This document shows, one piece after another, positions 11,725 through 23,609 of a DNA stretch of 64,000 nucleotides. Location of the stretch: assembly GCA_022695795.1 (NCBI GenBank), contig MU404120.1, positions 124,001 through 188,000 of the forward strand, written 5' to 3'. How positions within the stretch are numbered: position 1 is the first letter of the stretch; each line of letters opens with the position of its first letter. Below the pieces are notes generated by a model. The model worked only from the letters and a program-made list of their open reading frames with translations. It did not search any database and was not told where the DNA came from. Source of the DNA: Biscogniauxia marginata (taxonomy: Eukaryota > Ascomycota > Sordariomycetes > Xylariales > Xylariaceae). The position numbers and the translations under genes are program-made.

Positions 11725-12726
11725 GACGGGTGGAGTCGCGAAGGGGAACCCATCTGACTACGGTTTAGACAACGTCAGCAATCAGAATGCAAGGCGACTA
11801 GTCCATTGAGATGGAGCAACTATTGAGAGAGATGGATAGTGTCTGGTGCGAAGATTGTCACGATGGAAAAGTCGCGTCGCGGGTCGACTATTGGGGGTGG
11901 GCTTTCTGGTCGAGTTGACCGGTAGGGTGGATTTTGCTGTGCTGTGTTTGTGCTGGTGCGTTGCGATCGGGGTAAAATAAAAATAAAAATAAAAAATAAA
12001 AAGCGATCTTAGTTGGTACGAGCGGCGGTGGTAAGTCAAGCAAGCAATGAACGGGTCCTAGGGCGAGTGATGGGCAGGTAGCAATAGGGAGCAAGTAGAG
12101 GGGAGTTTTAGCGGCTAGGGGACCGCTGGCAAAAGATGAATCAGCGCGCAGGAGAGCGGTTCTAGCAGGGCGACAGGCCTGTATGTCCACTAGCCGTTCA
12201 GTGGCCCGGCGTGCTGACGGGCGACAACACAGTGGATGTGATAGACAGCTGGTAGATAGCCGGGGTGCTAAACACCTGCACGGAGCGGTGATGCGGATCT
12301 AGGGGGACCTGGGAAAACTTTCCATAGACAACAACGCGCTTGCTCGCTTGGCCAAACTCGGCTGGACTGGACAGCCGGTGTTGCGCGCGTGATTCCTTAT
12401 CGCCAGGCTGGTGGTGTAAGGATGTCAAGGCAGGCAGATAGCAGATCGGTAGGGTGTGGTGATAATGAGGATCGCGGCCTACGTCGCAACTAGAGGCTTG
12501 ACCAGCGCCAGAGCCGATATGGGAACCAGCACCGGCAGACAGGATGGGAAGGTCATGGGACGAGGCCTTCGCGTCTGTCCAATATGCTTGGGTTTGCAAT
12601 ATACCGGCCGACCGGGGGTGGATGGGGTGGCAGAAAACTGGAGGGAATTGAAAATAGAGTAATAAAAGGTAGTCTTACCTAACAGGCGCGTTGAGTTGGA
12701 GAGGGATGGACAGAGAGAGAGAGGCG

Positions 12727-12790
12727 TGGCGTGTGTGTGGTGTGGTATGCGTGGTGTGTATGCGTGTGCGTATGTGTGCGTGTGTTTGCC
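12727..12790. repeat. GT-rich imperfect microsatellite
   Basis: Repeated GTGTG, GTGGTGTG and GTGTGCGT units over about 60 bases, in the likely 5' region of SWI1. Confidence 0.6.
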
Positions 12791-15700
12791 TTCGAGGTAC
12801 CGGAGTCTAGCAGTTCTAGCACGTCTGTTCTGTCTGGTATGTCTGTCTGTATGTCCTCCGTCCTTGTCTACTTCTCGCTGGTGGTCTGGGAGGAGAGGGC
12901 GAGGCGAGGCGAGAAGGGCACCTTTCTGGGTGGAGGAAAGGCTGGATCAAGATTTTTCGTCGGTTTCAATCACAGAGCGCCAAGAACCAAGGGAAGGTAA
13001 AATGGCCAGGACTAGCCACCGGGGTTGAGTGGCCGGGTTTGCTCCGTTGCTTAGCTGGGCTAAGCCTGGATAGGTTTAGACGGGATGTGATGCGGGCTCG
13101 TGTATCCGCCAGGTGTGCGTTCTCTGTCGGATTGGCTATTGGGGTGAGGATCGGTGAGAGTGTGGGAAGATGGCCAGGGAGCTGACGCTGACGGGACAAG
13201 ACGCGTGGGCTGGGTGGAGACACAACAGAAGAAAAGGAATTTGTTAGGAACCGAAGTACCTATCTTACCAGTTAAGCGCTAAAGAGAACCCGGGAAACGA
13301 TCCCGAAGATAAGTCGGAACAATAAAAAAATAAAAATGCACGGAGTAATTTGTCCGACTTGGGGAGCTCCATCGGGCAGTCTAAAAGAGCCTACCTACTT
13401 AGGTAGGTTAGTTGGTTGGCACTGCCACAATTTGCTTCGGGGCTCACTGGCCAGAAACAGCCCTTACCTGACCAGGTTAGGTCGCCTAAGAAAAGGCAGA
13501 GAAAATCGAATAAAACGAATAAGAATAAAGCCGAATGCAACAACAGAGAAATAAAACTTACAAGACCAACTAGGCTCGAAAACACGCCTTGAAATATTTC
13601 AGATAGGTAGGCTTATAATTGAAGCAATTCAATGAACAATTCGAGATAGATGGTGATGATCAGTGTAGGCTGTGAACCAAAGAGAGGAAAAAACAAAGGA
13701 AGAAAAAAGAAAGAAAGAAAACAAACAAGAAACGGTAAAAGAGGCGCATCCTAAGGTATTGTAGATGTTCCTGTCGAGCAGATGCCCGGTTCCAGTCTAA
13801 CCGTTTGGCGGCCAGAAAGCGAGCGATCACTACATCTCGTGTGTATCGCCATGTCAAGCTGTTCCGGTAGGTTATTTACGCCTAGCGATCGCAACCGCAA
13901 CCACGATATGTTCTGTAGTTTCTGCCGTAAGGTCTTTTCTCTGCAGTTTCCTAGCTCTTGTATGTCTGCTCTGCTCGCACCGCGACTAGGGGGGCCAGGT
14001 TGACAGAAATGAACATGACCATCGGGCAGATAATATAGTCTTGCAGGAACCTCCAAAGGGATCAGGGAGGAATTCTGACGTTGAGCTCCACGGAAAGGAC
14101 GGGGGGAGGGGGGATCACGCAGTGATGAGATTGGAACAATCTCGGTCGAGAAAGGCATAGCCCCCATGAGATCTAACAAAAAGAGAACCCCGTTATTCAG
14201 CGGAAACTTTGGCGACCAAACCCCTGATCCCTCGGGTATGCCGCGATAGAAAGGGAAGCCTCCCAACCACTGCCCTGCACTTGTAGGCGATACGCTGCGC
14301 TGCTGGATGCCAGTACATCACGCACTGTCCAGGTCAGAGCTGTACTCACGTAGCGTAGTTGGTAAGAGCGCTCTAGCGATCCGTTGAGCTTGTAATAAAG
14401 CGAAACGCCCGACAGCGAGGCCATATTGGAAGCGTCGTATCGAGCTTAGGTTCGTGAGAGAACCCCCAGAACAACAGTGCCGTCGTTGCTGCAGCATGAC
14501 CCCTCCTAAGAAGCGGACGGTATAACCCAGCTCGAACCGATCAACTACGTAACCCGATAGCTGCAGGGCTGAGAATGCTGACATGCTGCAGCACTGGTGT
14601 AAGTCGCAGCGAGAAGGTCTGCGTCTGACGGCTGCGAGTGTAGCCAATGAGATGGCATCGGTGATCATGACTGCGGGTTGCAAGGGCTAGATGATCCCAA
14701 ACGCTGAGTCCGTCTAATAAGGAACAGGGAGACGGCATCTGCTACTGCCACTGCCACTGCTGCTGCCGCAGATGCCACCCAAGCCGGCAGCGTAGTAGCG
14801 ATAAGGTCGATCTGCTTGCCGGTGTACTTTCGATTGCGAGGCGCTCTTCTCTCTGTTGATCATGATTGTTATTCTTTTCCAACTATTGTCCGAAGCACAA
14901 GTTTCGGATGACTGTGCTAGGGACAAGACATAAGAATTGGCATGCCCCATCTGCTTTTAGATCGTCGAAGCTTGGGAACTGGTTGGTTGTTAATGTTGCA
15001 GGGCTGGACTCGGCAGCTTACAGTCTCAATTCAAGCCCCCCCCCCCTCACCAGTAAGTCGAAATGAGCTGCTGCATAAAAAACGATTTAAAAAGTTTCAT
15101 TAGAAGGCAAACAAACATACCAACAGCAGAAGCAGCCGTCCGTGAGTAAAAAAGGAATTAGCATTGGCGTTGGCGGTGTCTGTCAGTGATGAGGATGAGC
15201 AGCTTGTCGCGGCTTGTGTTTGACCCTTGCATTCCCCTTTGGGTGGAGGCCCATCCCGGTCACTCAATCCATCGTTGGCCATGGCCGTCTGCGCAACGTT
15301 AGGTGCCCACAGCCCATACCATCATGCTCCGACACGATTTCTGCCGGAATGGCCGCTAGGAAGTGCTAGTCGGTCACGATTCCAGCTCCCAAGGCCTTCT
15401 CGTGGAAGAAAATAGCTCGTAAGTGCTGCTTTTCCTGTCGCTCGTGCCCGCCATGTCGATGGGTGAGATCCCCCATTTGAAGTACTGTACGGTTCCAATA
15501 CCGTTTTTGGGGGGGGTAGTGGATGTAAGTGGGAAAGCCGACTTGAGGGGGGGGGGGACAAGACAACCACGGAAAAGCAGAACACGAACAGAATTCAGAG
15601 CATTGGAAAGAGGGATGAAGGAGGGAAGGAATGGTGTGAGAGGGAAAGAGTTTGAGAGAAAGAAAGAAGAGAAGAAAAGAGAAGAAGAGAGAGGAAACGA

Positions 15701-16616
15701 GACGGTCACAAGGGAACGGGGGGAAGGGGTGGCAGATAGGCAGGCCGGCCTTATTAGGTACGGTAGAGCAGGAGGGAAAACGGAGAAGGCGAGAATGGAG
15801 AGCGAGGGACGAATTGGCCGTGCCATATATGTACACTGTAACTGACAGGCCATGTACAAGTAGGTATAAGTATGTATTGGATCAGCAAACCCGGTCAGGG
15901 CAAGACGAGAAGAAGCCCAGTCGACTGACGGCGATTCAACTTCTGGACATTTCATCACTCATCATTGATCACAGGATGGACTTGGGACTAGTACCGAAAT
16001 TCTCCGCAAGCTCCAATATGTGCCAATGCCAGACGCCAGCGGTGAAAAAGTCTGGGTGGGATAGCCGGATTCGTCAGAAGCTTTTTTTACTCATCCCATT
16101 TTCTGGAACACAGGTCGGATAAGCTTCATACCTACATCAGAGTCCTACGTGTGTGTCGTGTGAAATGCCTGATCACCAGCTTCCATCCGTCCTCTGGCCA
16201 GAGTTTATTTCTGTTTCTCCTACGCCCGCCTGCGTCTCGTCCGCCCATCACCCATCCATCCATCCATGTCGCCCCCGGTGTCTCAATTGCCAGCCACCGG
16301 AACGACCACATAATCGAGATTAGATTTTTTTGGTTCCATTCTCGCGAGGACGGCACCTGGGTGCATAATAGGTCCCCAGGGAAGATCTTCGGCATGGTAT
16401 GCTAGTTAACACGAGTACATATATGAGCCAGGAACATGGTGGTGGGCTGGAATCGACGCGACCGCTTCATTACGCCCTTAACTGACTGACTACCTGCTAC
16501 ATGCCTACCTACAAGTTACCAAGGTGCCACAGACAAGCAACCCAAGAACGAAAGTTATGGGCTCACTTCATGATTTAACTCCCACCTGTTACAGATAGGC
16601 AGCTTTTTGAACCCTT

Positions 16617-16673
16617 GTTCATATTCGATCAAGCTACCTACTACCTTACCTACCTTACCTACCCAGTTACCTA
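16617..16673. repeat. TACCTACC/TTACCTACC repeat cluster
   Basis: ACCTACTACCTTACCTACCT and following copies form an irregular array of CCTA/CCTTA units in otherwise unique DNA. Confidence 0.55.
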
Positions 16674-18263
16674 CTCCGTAACTAAAGTTGACAGACAGCA
16701 CAGATCCACCGTCCTGCAGTATATAGTGTCCCGCAAACGATAAATGGTGCGATTGACCACTGCACACCATGACATATTGTGTCGAGTAACTCATCACTTG
16801 GGGCACCCTGAGTGGAAGGAAGGGGCTGGAAGAAGTTGGGAAAGTGATGAAGAGAACCCCAGCGCGCCCATGAAAACTGCAGATCCAACTTTCGAAATCC
16901 GGCTACCCGTGGAGCCCAAGCAGTGCATTTTATGTCCCGAGCTCGAGGATTGGTGATTGCGATGCCGCGCCTAGTACGGCCACTCAGGGACCTGCTCGAG
17001 TCTGAATATCCTCGTCAATAATACCTATACGACGAGAAACAGATTGACCGCCGCTTGGCACTTGCTGACAACCATGCCATGTAGCACGGCTCACTACATA
17101 GTAAGTAGAGGTAAATGGGCGGATGAGGTGAGACAACAAGAGACTTGGACCAGCACGCCAACATGGCCATGCGATGTGTCGCTGTCTGGTACCTGTGATA
17201 AGAGTAGGTGTTCTTCGCGTTACACCATGCACGATGAACCCATCTCGTCGAGCTCGCTCGTACCATCACCACCGTCGATGCGGGTGGCGATGCAGGCAAG
17301 GTCGGCAACGGTCAATACTGATGGATGAGTAGGGTAATGTGTGTACCCAGATAGGCCAACAGGTAGCATTCGAACCGAGTCCATAGTATGGAGCCAGGAC
17401 CGTCCTTGGAATGGGCGCCCGATTTTTCTACTAGACTTGGGCGGGACGTCATCCACACCATTTGATACGCGAGTGAGAGACCCTGATGATCCCTGATGCC
17501 ACCTGCGTCGGGTGGAGAAGATACCTCTTGACAAGATGCACAATATGCACTTTATACATACAGACTATTAATCTAGCACTCTATGATGTGACCTTCCCTG
17601 GTCTACTCACGGGCAGGGTTTCATATAAGTCGTTTATCATGAAGATTGCAACGGCAGCGAAAATAAAATTACATTTCTGCTGGTAATGGTGTCAGTAATT
17701 AAGGAGATTCGAAGCAGTGGTGAGCGAGATCGTGAAAAGTGTATGCAGACGGGTGGGAGAGGCTTTCAACCTAGGAGGGGGAAGTGGATAGACAAGCAAG
17801 CCACAATAACTACACTACCTAGGTAGCCCGGCTCGGTTAGCTAAATAACAAGCCACACCTTTTAGCCTCTTGGGCAAGCCTCCAGCTACCCAAGGTTCCA
17901 TACTGCCGTGGGAAAGGTTTGACAGACGGTAGGGGTGAATTAAAGGAGTTGAAATGTATGAAACGTAGAAAACCTCACAACCACCACAATACGTATGTAA
18001 ATTAGGGTGCTTAATCCTTTCCACAAAATCTTCAACGAGGACTCAAAGATATTACTCAGAGCCTCTACGTACAAATCTCTTAACCAAACTAAGAGTATCT
18101 AACGCCCTGAGACCAGTAATGATGTGCTGTTTATCAGACCTTGGTCCAGAAGCCTTAGGTACGATGTTCGCAGATATCTGAACCGTGGACTATCATCCGA
18201 GAATGGCTATCCAAACCTCGGAGACTCGGAGAGGACTTTATCCCCTTAATCCTGGGGCCTTTT

Positions 18264-18271
18264 TATATAAA
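18264..18271 (+). promoter_or_regulatory. TATA box, kinase-OTU gene
   Basis: TATATAAA lies 234 bases before the ATG at 18505. A branch-like TTAAC followed by CTAG just before the start codon (18470-18480) would allow a leader intron; that is inference. Confidence 0.35.
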
Positions 18272-18504
18272 CTCTCGGGCTTTTTATACGAAGAAATCTT
18301 TCTTTGTTGAATCCCTTCAAGACCAGATGAATAGACGAGAACGGCCTAGCTGCATTCCTGAACCCAGCTTAACATAATGTAGATAATTTGATTATACAGC
18401 CACATGCCAGAGTTGTAATCATGGCTAGCCTTTGTATCTTTGCTAATAATTTCCTGCTATTTTTTTTCACCTTAACCTAGCCGTCGACGAGTGCGAGCGC
18501 CACG

Positions 18505-21500
18505 ATGGCAGCGGCAAACCTCACTCAGACTTATGGGCCGTTGCCCAAAAACTTCAGGGAGCTATCTCAGTGGTTCAATTACATCTTCCGCGAATACAGA
18601 GAAAACGGGGAAGATCCGAACCGATGGGATGATGTACGGAAGAGAGAGGCGCATGAGACCTACACGGCAATCCACATCCCCCACCCTGATAGTCCTCGCT
18701 ATTTTGATGTCGAAGACTGGGAATACGAAGACTATGAGCCAGAGACCAAGGGTCCGAAGATAGATCGCAATACGCCGATAGATCCAGCTACCCATCTCTT
18801 TGAGCGGAAGGCCCAGGACAGCTACAAAAACCTGACTTCCTGGTTCGGCGGTCCTCCTCGATATGTCTTACAAAGGCCCCTGGGGTATGGTGGCAACGGG
18901 CTGGCTGTCCACTACAAATTCCATGGTATCGCTCCACCTGGTGCACCCCCTGGCCGGGACATCGTTGTGAAAGTTGGTATTACTGGAACCCAGAACGACA
19001 ATATACGGGTCGAAGAAGCGAATATGAGGGTAAGTAGATGTTCCAGCATCCGGTATAGGCCGGCGATACCAAGCTCTGGTTAATAACTGGTCTGTCTGTC
19101 TGTCTGCCTGTCTGCCTGTAGAAGGTGAAAAAAGCGGCACACTGCGTTCAGATAATAGAGCCGGAAGAAATCGGCAAACCGCCACTGAGAGAATTTGTCA
19201 AGAAGCTGCCGCACGACGATTCAAGCGAAGACTATTCTTCAAGTGGCAGCGACAGCGTCAACAACAAGAAAAAGAAACGCAAGCGGCCCAAGAAGCCGTC
19301 TCGAAAGACGCAGTCTGCATATCGGAAGAAGAACAAGTCCGCGACTGGCGGCGGTAAGTTAATAGGGACCGATAGGCTCTGGGACGAGAGGCGGAAGAGG
19401 AGAGAAGAGCGGGACAAGGAGATCGCGAAAAAGATTGCGGTAGAGAAAAAAAAGGGACCCAGGAGAGACTATTTAGTCATGGAGTATCTAGAGAATGGTG
19501 ATCTGGCAACGTTGATCTATAAGCTCCAGGCCGATAAGGCTAAAGAAAAGACCGGAGGAAGGATCCCGAACCGAGTGCTCTGGTCTTTTTGGCTCTGCCG
19601 TGAGTCGGACACTCTCCTCGTTTTCTCCTAGTTTAGGGTTGGCGTAGCTGATCGAGTGACCGTGTAGTCATCAGAGCATGTGTTGCCATGCACTGGCCCC
19701 CGAGGAAGATACACGATCATCGGAAGGAGCCCAGGATCCCCGAGGGCGCCATACCTGACGCAACCGCCAGGCGCAATAAGATGCTCAAAGAACTCAAAGG
19801 ACTAGGTATCAAGTTCTACAATGCGGACGCCCACAACACGGCCATGCATATATATAGAAGGAATGCGGAGGACTTGATCGAGAAGATACCGTCACGTTCG
19901 GCTTCGTCAACACGCGAAAAGCGCAGGCGGGCACGGCAACAGAACATGATACATTTCGACATCGACCCTCAGAATAGTACGTGCCACTAACTCCCGAGAC
20001 TTTTACTTTCTTGACTTATCCCCCTGGTGGCAGTTTTCATCGGCGGCTTCGAACTCGGGCCCAAGCCGTTGAGGCGCTGGGAGGCTGTGCGTAAGGCCGC
20101 GGCCGCCAAGAAGGCTGGCGTGACGGCTCCCATCGATTATGACAGTGTACAATCTGACGATACCTCGACCGACGACTCTGCGGCGATGGTTCGGGCCGAC
20201 AAGATCAAGGACCACACGCGCTTCCGGTACACGAGGAGGAGGCCGGACAGGGCACATCGCGAGCACGAGCTGGTCCCGCGACTGAAAGTAAGTTTTTCTC
20301 TTGTTCGGTGTGGATGTGTCATGGGGCCTAAACGAAGTCGGTTCATGTAGTTGGGGGATTTCGGGATGGCACAGTGTGTAAAGCCGCAGAAACGCAAGTA
20401 GGTAACCTGTGTGAGATTATTCATGTCGAAGATCATGTGGTAGAGAACTTCGGTCTGACTCTACTTCAACAGCGTTTATTATCTGGGTAGGCGGCTCAGG
20501 GCCAAGTTTGGATTTTTTGCTCCAGTAAGTCTTAAGTCCTGCTGGTGCTACACTTGTAGCTCTGCAACACTGGGGTTCCTCCTTGGCTCACACAGCTCCA
20601 GGAACAATCTGGGCCTGAATGGGACCGTATTCCGCCACATAGACATGGCGGGGATCTCGCTAGATCCATGGTCGCGGGCTTCTTTGGCCCGCACACGAAT
20701 ATCTTTTGCATGGCCCAGGTGAGGTGCCCCTGCTCGTGAGGATCGGACATCCCGTCCTCGTTGCTAACCTCGAGGCTACAGACAATGTGGATACTAATCA
20801 CTCAACTAGAAGCTCCCGCGCCGCCAGCACCGCAGGCGCCCTATCACCTAGTCTCTCAAATCCCCACGGTGAACGGCAAGAAGGATATCGACACTTACCT
20901 GAAGACCCATCCTGACACCACAGGCGAGGGACACAAGATTTCGTATTGCCCCCTTTTTATGGACCCGCAGAACCATGACTACGACTGGGTCGACAAGGAG
21001 CTTCGCGAGACGATCTTCAAGTGTATGTACCACGAGCCGCGGCACCGACCGCTGCTGGATGACCTCCTGCCCGCAGCAATCGCTGGGACCAAGAAGAATT
21101 TTCCGGGGGAGACGGATGACTTTATTAGGCAATGGGTCCATTACTGGCTCTTTGAAGCCCCTTCCGCTCCCACGCCTCCAGGAACCCCCAGGAGTTCCAA
21201 TTCTGATGGTGATGGTGGCGGTGGCGGCGGAGGCGGCGGAGGCGACGACGACGACAGCGGTGGTGGTGGTACTGGTGGTGATCTGGACGGCAACAAGAAG
21301 GGAGAAGAAAGCGACGGCGATTATTTAAAAACACAGCAAGAAATTCAGTACAACCACGCGTTCCCACATGGCTATGATTTAATACCCAACAACGGGGCCG
21401 AACTACAGTGCGGCATGTTTGCCGTTGCCGACAGTTTGCGGGCTCAGTTAGGGCCAAGCCTGACGGTCAACGGCAACGCCATGAACCTGAACCTGCCGTC

Positions 21501-21900
21501 GAAGGAGGACCTCCGGCGTATATTTGAGGCCATGAGGGACGTTGGGGAATTCGACGCGTACCTGACGGACGAGGATTGGGGGCAGGAGGAGCAAGGCCTA
21601 GATGGGAACTACTATTCATCCGTGCTGGCGGCCGTGTTGCAGCGCTGGGGGGAAGGCAACGGCCTAGAATTGCAGCTCTGTTACATCATCGAGGGCAGAG
21701 ACCCGTTGTGCGAGCCCACGAACTTCCAGAACCCGCTGCAGATCTGGATACACAACGATAACTTGCAGGAGCTCAGTGGCGGAGTCGTCACGTACAACCA
21801 CTACGAGGGAATGCGGCCTAAGTCGCCGCCACCGCCGCCGCACCCGGACGATTCTGGGGATGTTGTGGACCTACCAGATTACCGGTCTAGCGAGGAATAA
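18505..21900 (+). CDS. Divergent protein kinase fused to an OTU-like cysteine protease domain, eight exons
   Basis: Eight exons (18505-19029, 19122-19599, 19668-19976, 20034-20287, 20351-20397, 20473-20524, 20596-20718, 20782-21900) give 968 residues with every phase matching. Residues about 120-620 form a kinase fold: glycine loop GYGGNG (about 127), the ATP lysine in IVVKVG, hinge YLVMEYLENGDL, catalytic loop HFDIDPQN (about 430; the HxD Asp and the Asn are kept, the usual Lys is Asp), LGDFG (about 523) and the later helix MWILIT. Two low-complexity inserts, a Lys/Arg-rich one at about 200-280 and an Asp/Ser one near the fourth exon, split the fold. After a Gly/Asp linker the C-terminus has NNGAELQCGMFAVADSL (Cys about 806) and YNHYEGM (His about 936), the spacing of an OTU-type deubiquitinase. 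Substrates are unknown; a joint phosphorylation and ubiquitin role is inference. It lies in a gene-poor, likely accessory region. Confidence 0.85.
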
Positions 21901-22365
21901 CTCGTTGTACGTAGTGAACAAGTTTTTACATACTTTCTAGTATCTCTACCAATGTATATCTATATTATTAGTCTTATCAAAATCAAAATCAAAATAAAAA
22001 CGTCTTTTATGAAAAGACGATGCTGCAAGGAATCAAAAGAGAAAAAAGGGGGGGAGGTGACCATCTTCGAATTCCTTATGACCTATGAAGTTGTGTAAGT
22101 CCCCGAAACTCTCCTCTGTCCGGATGCCAAGAGCCGTACTTAAGGAGACCCTACATATGTATACCCTGTCGATTCTGTGTTATGCCAGTGCACAGACGAC
22201 AGAAGATACGTACCGAGCGAGACCCCAACTCCCAAATTTGGGTCCTCAGGAACCCTAGACATTCACTCGCTCATATGAACCAACCTACCGGTAGTCACTG
22301 TCCTATACAATAATATATACACTACACATAAATCGCCACCCAGCCCAGCAAAATCTGCAGCAACA
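21901..22365. other. Intergenic: 3' flank of kinase-OTU gene and EVE-gene promoter
   Basis: AT-rich 3' flank with three TCAAAA units (21977-21995) and a perfect hairpin, then the promoter of the next gene, which has TATATACA-like sequence around 22314-22325, about 45 bases before its ATG. Confidence 0.5.
22001..22019 (+). repeat. Perfect 8-base inverted repeat (hairpin)
   Basis: CGTCTTTTATGAAAAGACG pairs eight bases on each side of a three-base loop, about 100 bases after the kinase-OTU stop codon and just after an A-rich run. It may be a 3' UTR stem-loop; function unknown. Confidence 0.6.
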
Positions 22366-23575
22366 ATGCCGAAGAGAAAAGCCAGCCAGCTCGAAGCCGG
22401 ACCAGATGACAATGATAATAATAACAGCACCAACCTGAGGAGGTCGACGCGTCGAAAGCCACTAGCGCCGCAGCAGGAGGACGCGGGGAGTGCAGCAGCA
22501 GCAGCAGCAGCAGCAGCGAAATCCACCACCAGGCGAAAAGAGCCGGAATCTCCGAAGGAGAAGGAGAAGAAGAAGAAGTCTGCTAAAAAGGAGACCGCCA
22601 AGGTAGGCAAGTTTTTAAGATGCCATAAGTTAAAAGGATGGATTTACGGCACTTGGGTTGTGCAGAGGGAAAACATGACATTTATCTCACCCACTCACAA
22701 CCCTCATCGTCACCCTCATCCTCATCCTTGACAATGGTCTCTCTTGAGCCATCTCACTAAAATACATCATCCAGACACCTTCGAAGAAACCCCAAGCGAA
22801 AACTACAAAGTCTGCCGCAGCCCCAAAATCGGGTTTAGATGAGGGGATATATAAAGCGGCAGGGTTGTCAGATAAGTCCTACTGGCTCATGAAGGCCGAG
22901 CCCGAGTCACGCTTTGAGAACGGCACGGATGTCAAGTTTTCCATCGACGACCTCGCATCACGGACGGAACCTGAGCCGTGGGATGGTTAGTTATTATATT
23001 TTTTATATTGATAAGCTTGCATTCAGAGACAACTCCTTCCAAAAGCAACCAATTGTTATGCCGCCTCGGTGTATCATCTTTGAACGTATTAACATAAGCC
23101 TCGCAGGAATCCGCGCGTATGCAGCGCGAAACAACCTCCGGTCCATGAAGAAAGGCGAACTGGCCTTCTTCTATCATTCGAATTGTAAGGAGCCAGGAAT
23201 CGTGGGTACGATGGAGATCGTAGAGGAACACTCGCCCGATCGTTCGTATCCCCTATGTCTACTAATTTTAACCCCCCCCTCCCCCAATCAAGTTCTGACC
23301 ACGTTCTAGTTTCGGCACACGACCCCAAGGCACCGTACTACGATGCTTCCTCAAAACCCGAGGATCCGAAGTGGAGCGTCGTACACGTCAAGTTCCGCAG
23401 CAAGTTCGCCCAGCCCATCGGACTCAAGGAGCTGCGTGAGATGGGCAAGCCGGGACAGCCGCTTGAGAACATGCAGCTTCTGAAGCAGAGCCGGCTGAGT
23501 GTCAGCCGCGTGAGCCCTGCCGAATGGGAATACTTGATGAGCGTGTTTAAGCAGCGAGGTGGGGAGACTCAGTAG
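22366..23575 (+). CDS. EVE-domain protein, THYN1 (thymocyte nuclear protein 1)-like, four exons
   Basis: Exons 22366-22602, 22775-22985, 23107-23241 and 23310-23575 give 282 residues in phase; the third donor is the less usual GTTCGT. The first 110 residues are a basic, nuclear-looking tail (KRKASQLE, RRSTRRKP, KEKEKKKKSAKKE) with nine alanines from a GCA repeat. The EVE fold follows: SYWLMKAEPESRFENG, FSIDDLA, WDGIRAYAARNNLRSMKKGELAFFYHSNCKEPGIVGTMEIVEE (key signature pieces) and DPKWSVVHVKF. EVE domains are PUA-like pockets that read modified bases in DNA or RNA; THYN1 relatives bind modified cytosine. In a fungus that may methylate DNA this suggests a nuclear reader, which is inference. 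It is followed tail to tail by the Utp6 gene only 34 bases away. Confidence 0.92.
22492..22518 (+). repeat. (GCA)9 coding trinucleotide repeat
   Basis: Nine GCA units encode a run of nine alanines in the N-terminal tail of the EVE protein; likely length-variable between strains. Confidence 0.8.
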
Positions 23576-23609
23576 TCGATTTAGAAATATTGTGACTCCT
23601 TCAGCTGTA

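Larger units (their letters stand above)
11725..18504. other. Large gene-poor divergent gap between SWI1 and the kinase-OTU gene
   Basis: About 6.8 kb without a gene I can defend. The left 1.5 kb is probably the SWI1 leader and promoter: it has an AAAAT repeat at 11970-12000 and a GT-rich microsatellite at 12727-12790. Open frames of up to 171 codons (13751-14266 minus, 12198-12599 minus, 15366-15836 minus) are low complexity or have unlikely composition and no known domain. Purine-rich DNA lies at 15590-15730. TACCTA-type repeats occur at 13388-13413, 16484-16512 and 16617-16673. A TATA-like box for the next gene is at 18264-18271. Confidence 0.5.

Noticed and set aside
12198..12599. 133-codon minus-strand frame upstream of SWI1
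   Set aside because: Probably within the long SWI1 leader; no known domain.
13751..14266. 171-codon minus-strand frame
   Set aside because: No recognisable domain, no clear start or splice context, and it lies in a gene-poor stretch with several other random frames.
14335..14470. tRNA-like A box (TAGCGTAGTTGGTAAGAGC)
   Set aside because: The D-arm-like stretch has no matching anticodon stem, T arm or acceptor stem within tRNA length; the nearest GGTTCG lies too far off and lacks the following pattern.
15366..15958. Overlapping long frames on both strands
   Set aside because: The DNA is a low-complexity purine/pyrimidine-biased tract, which keeps several frames open without coding.
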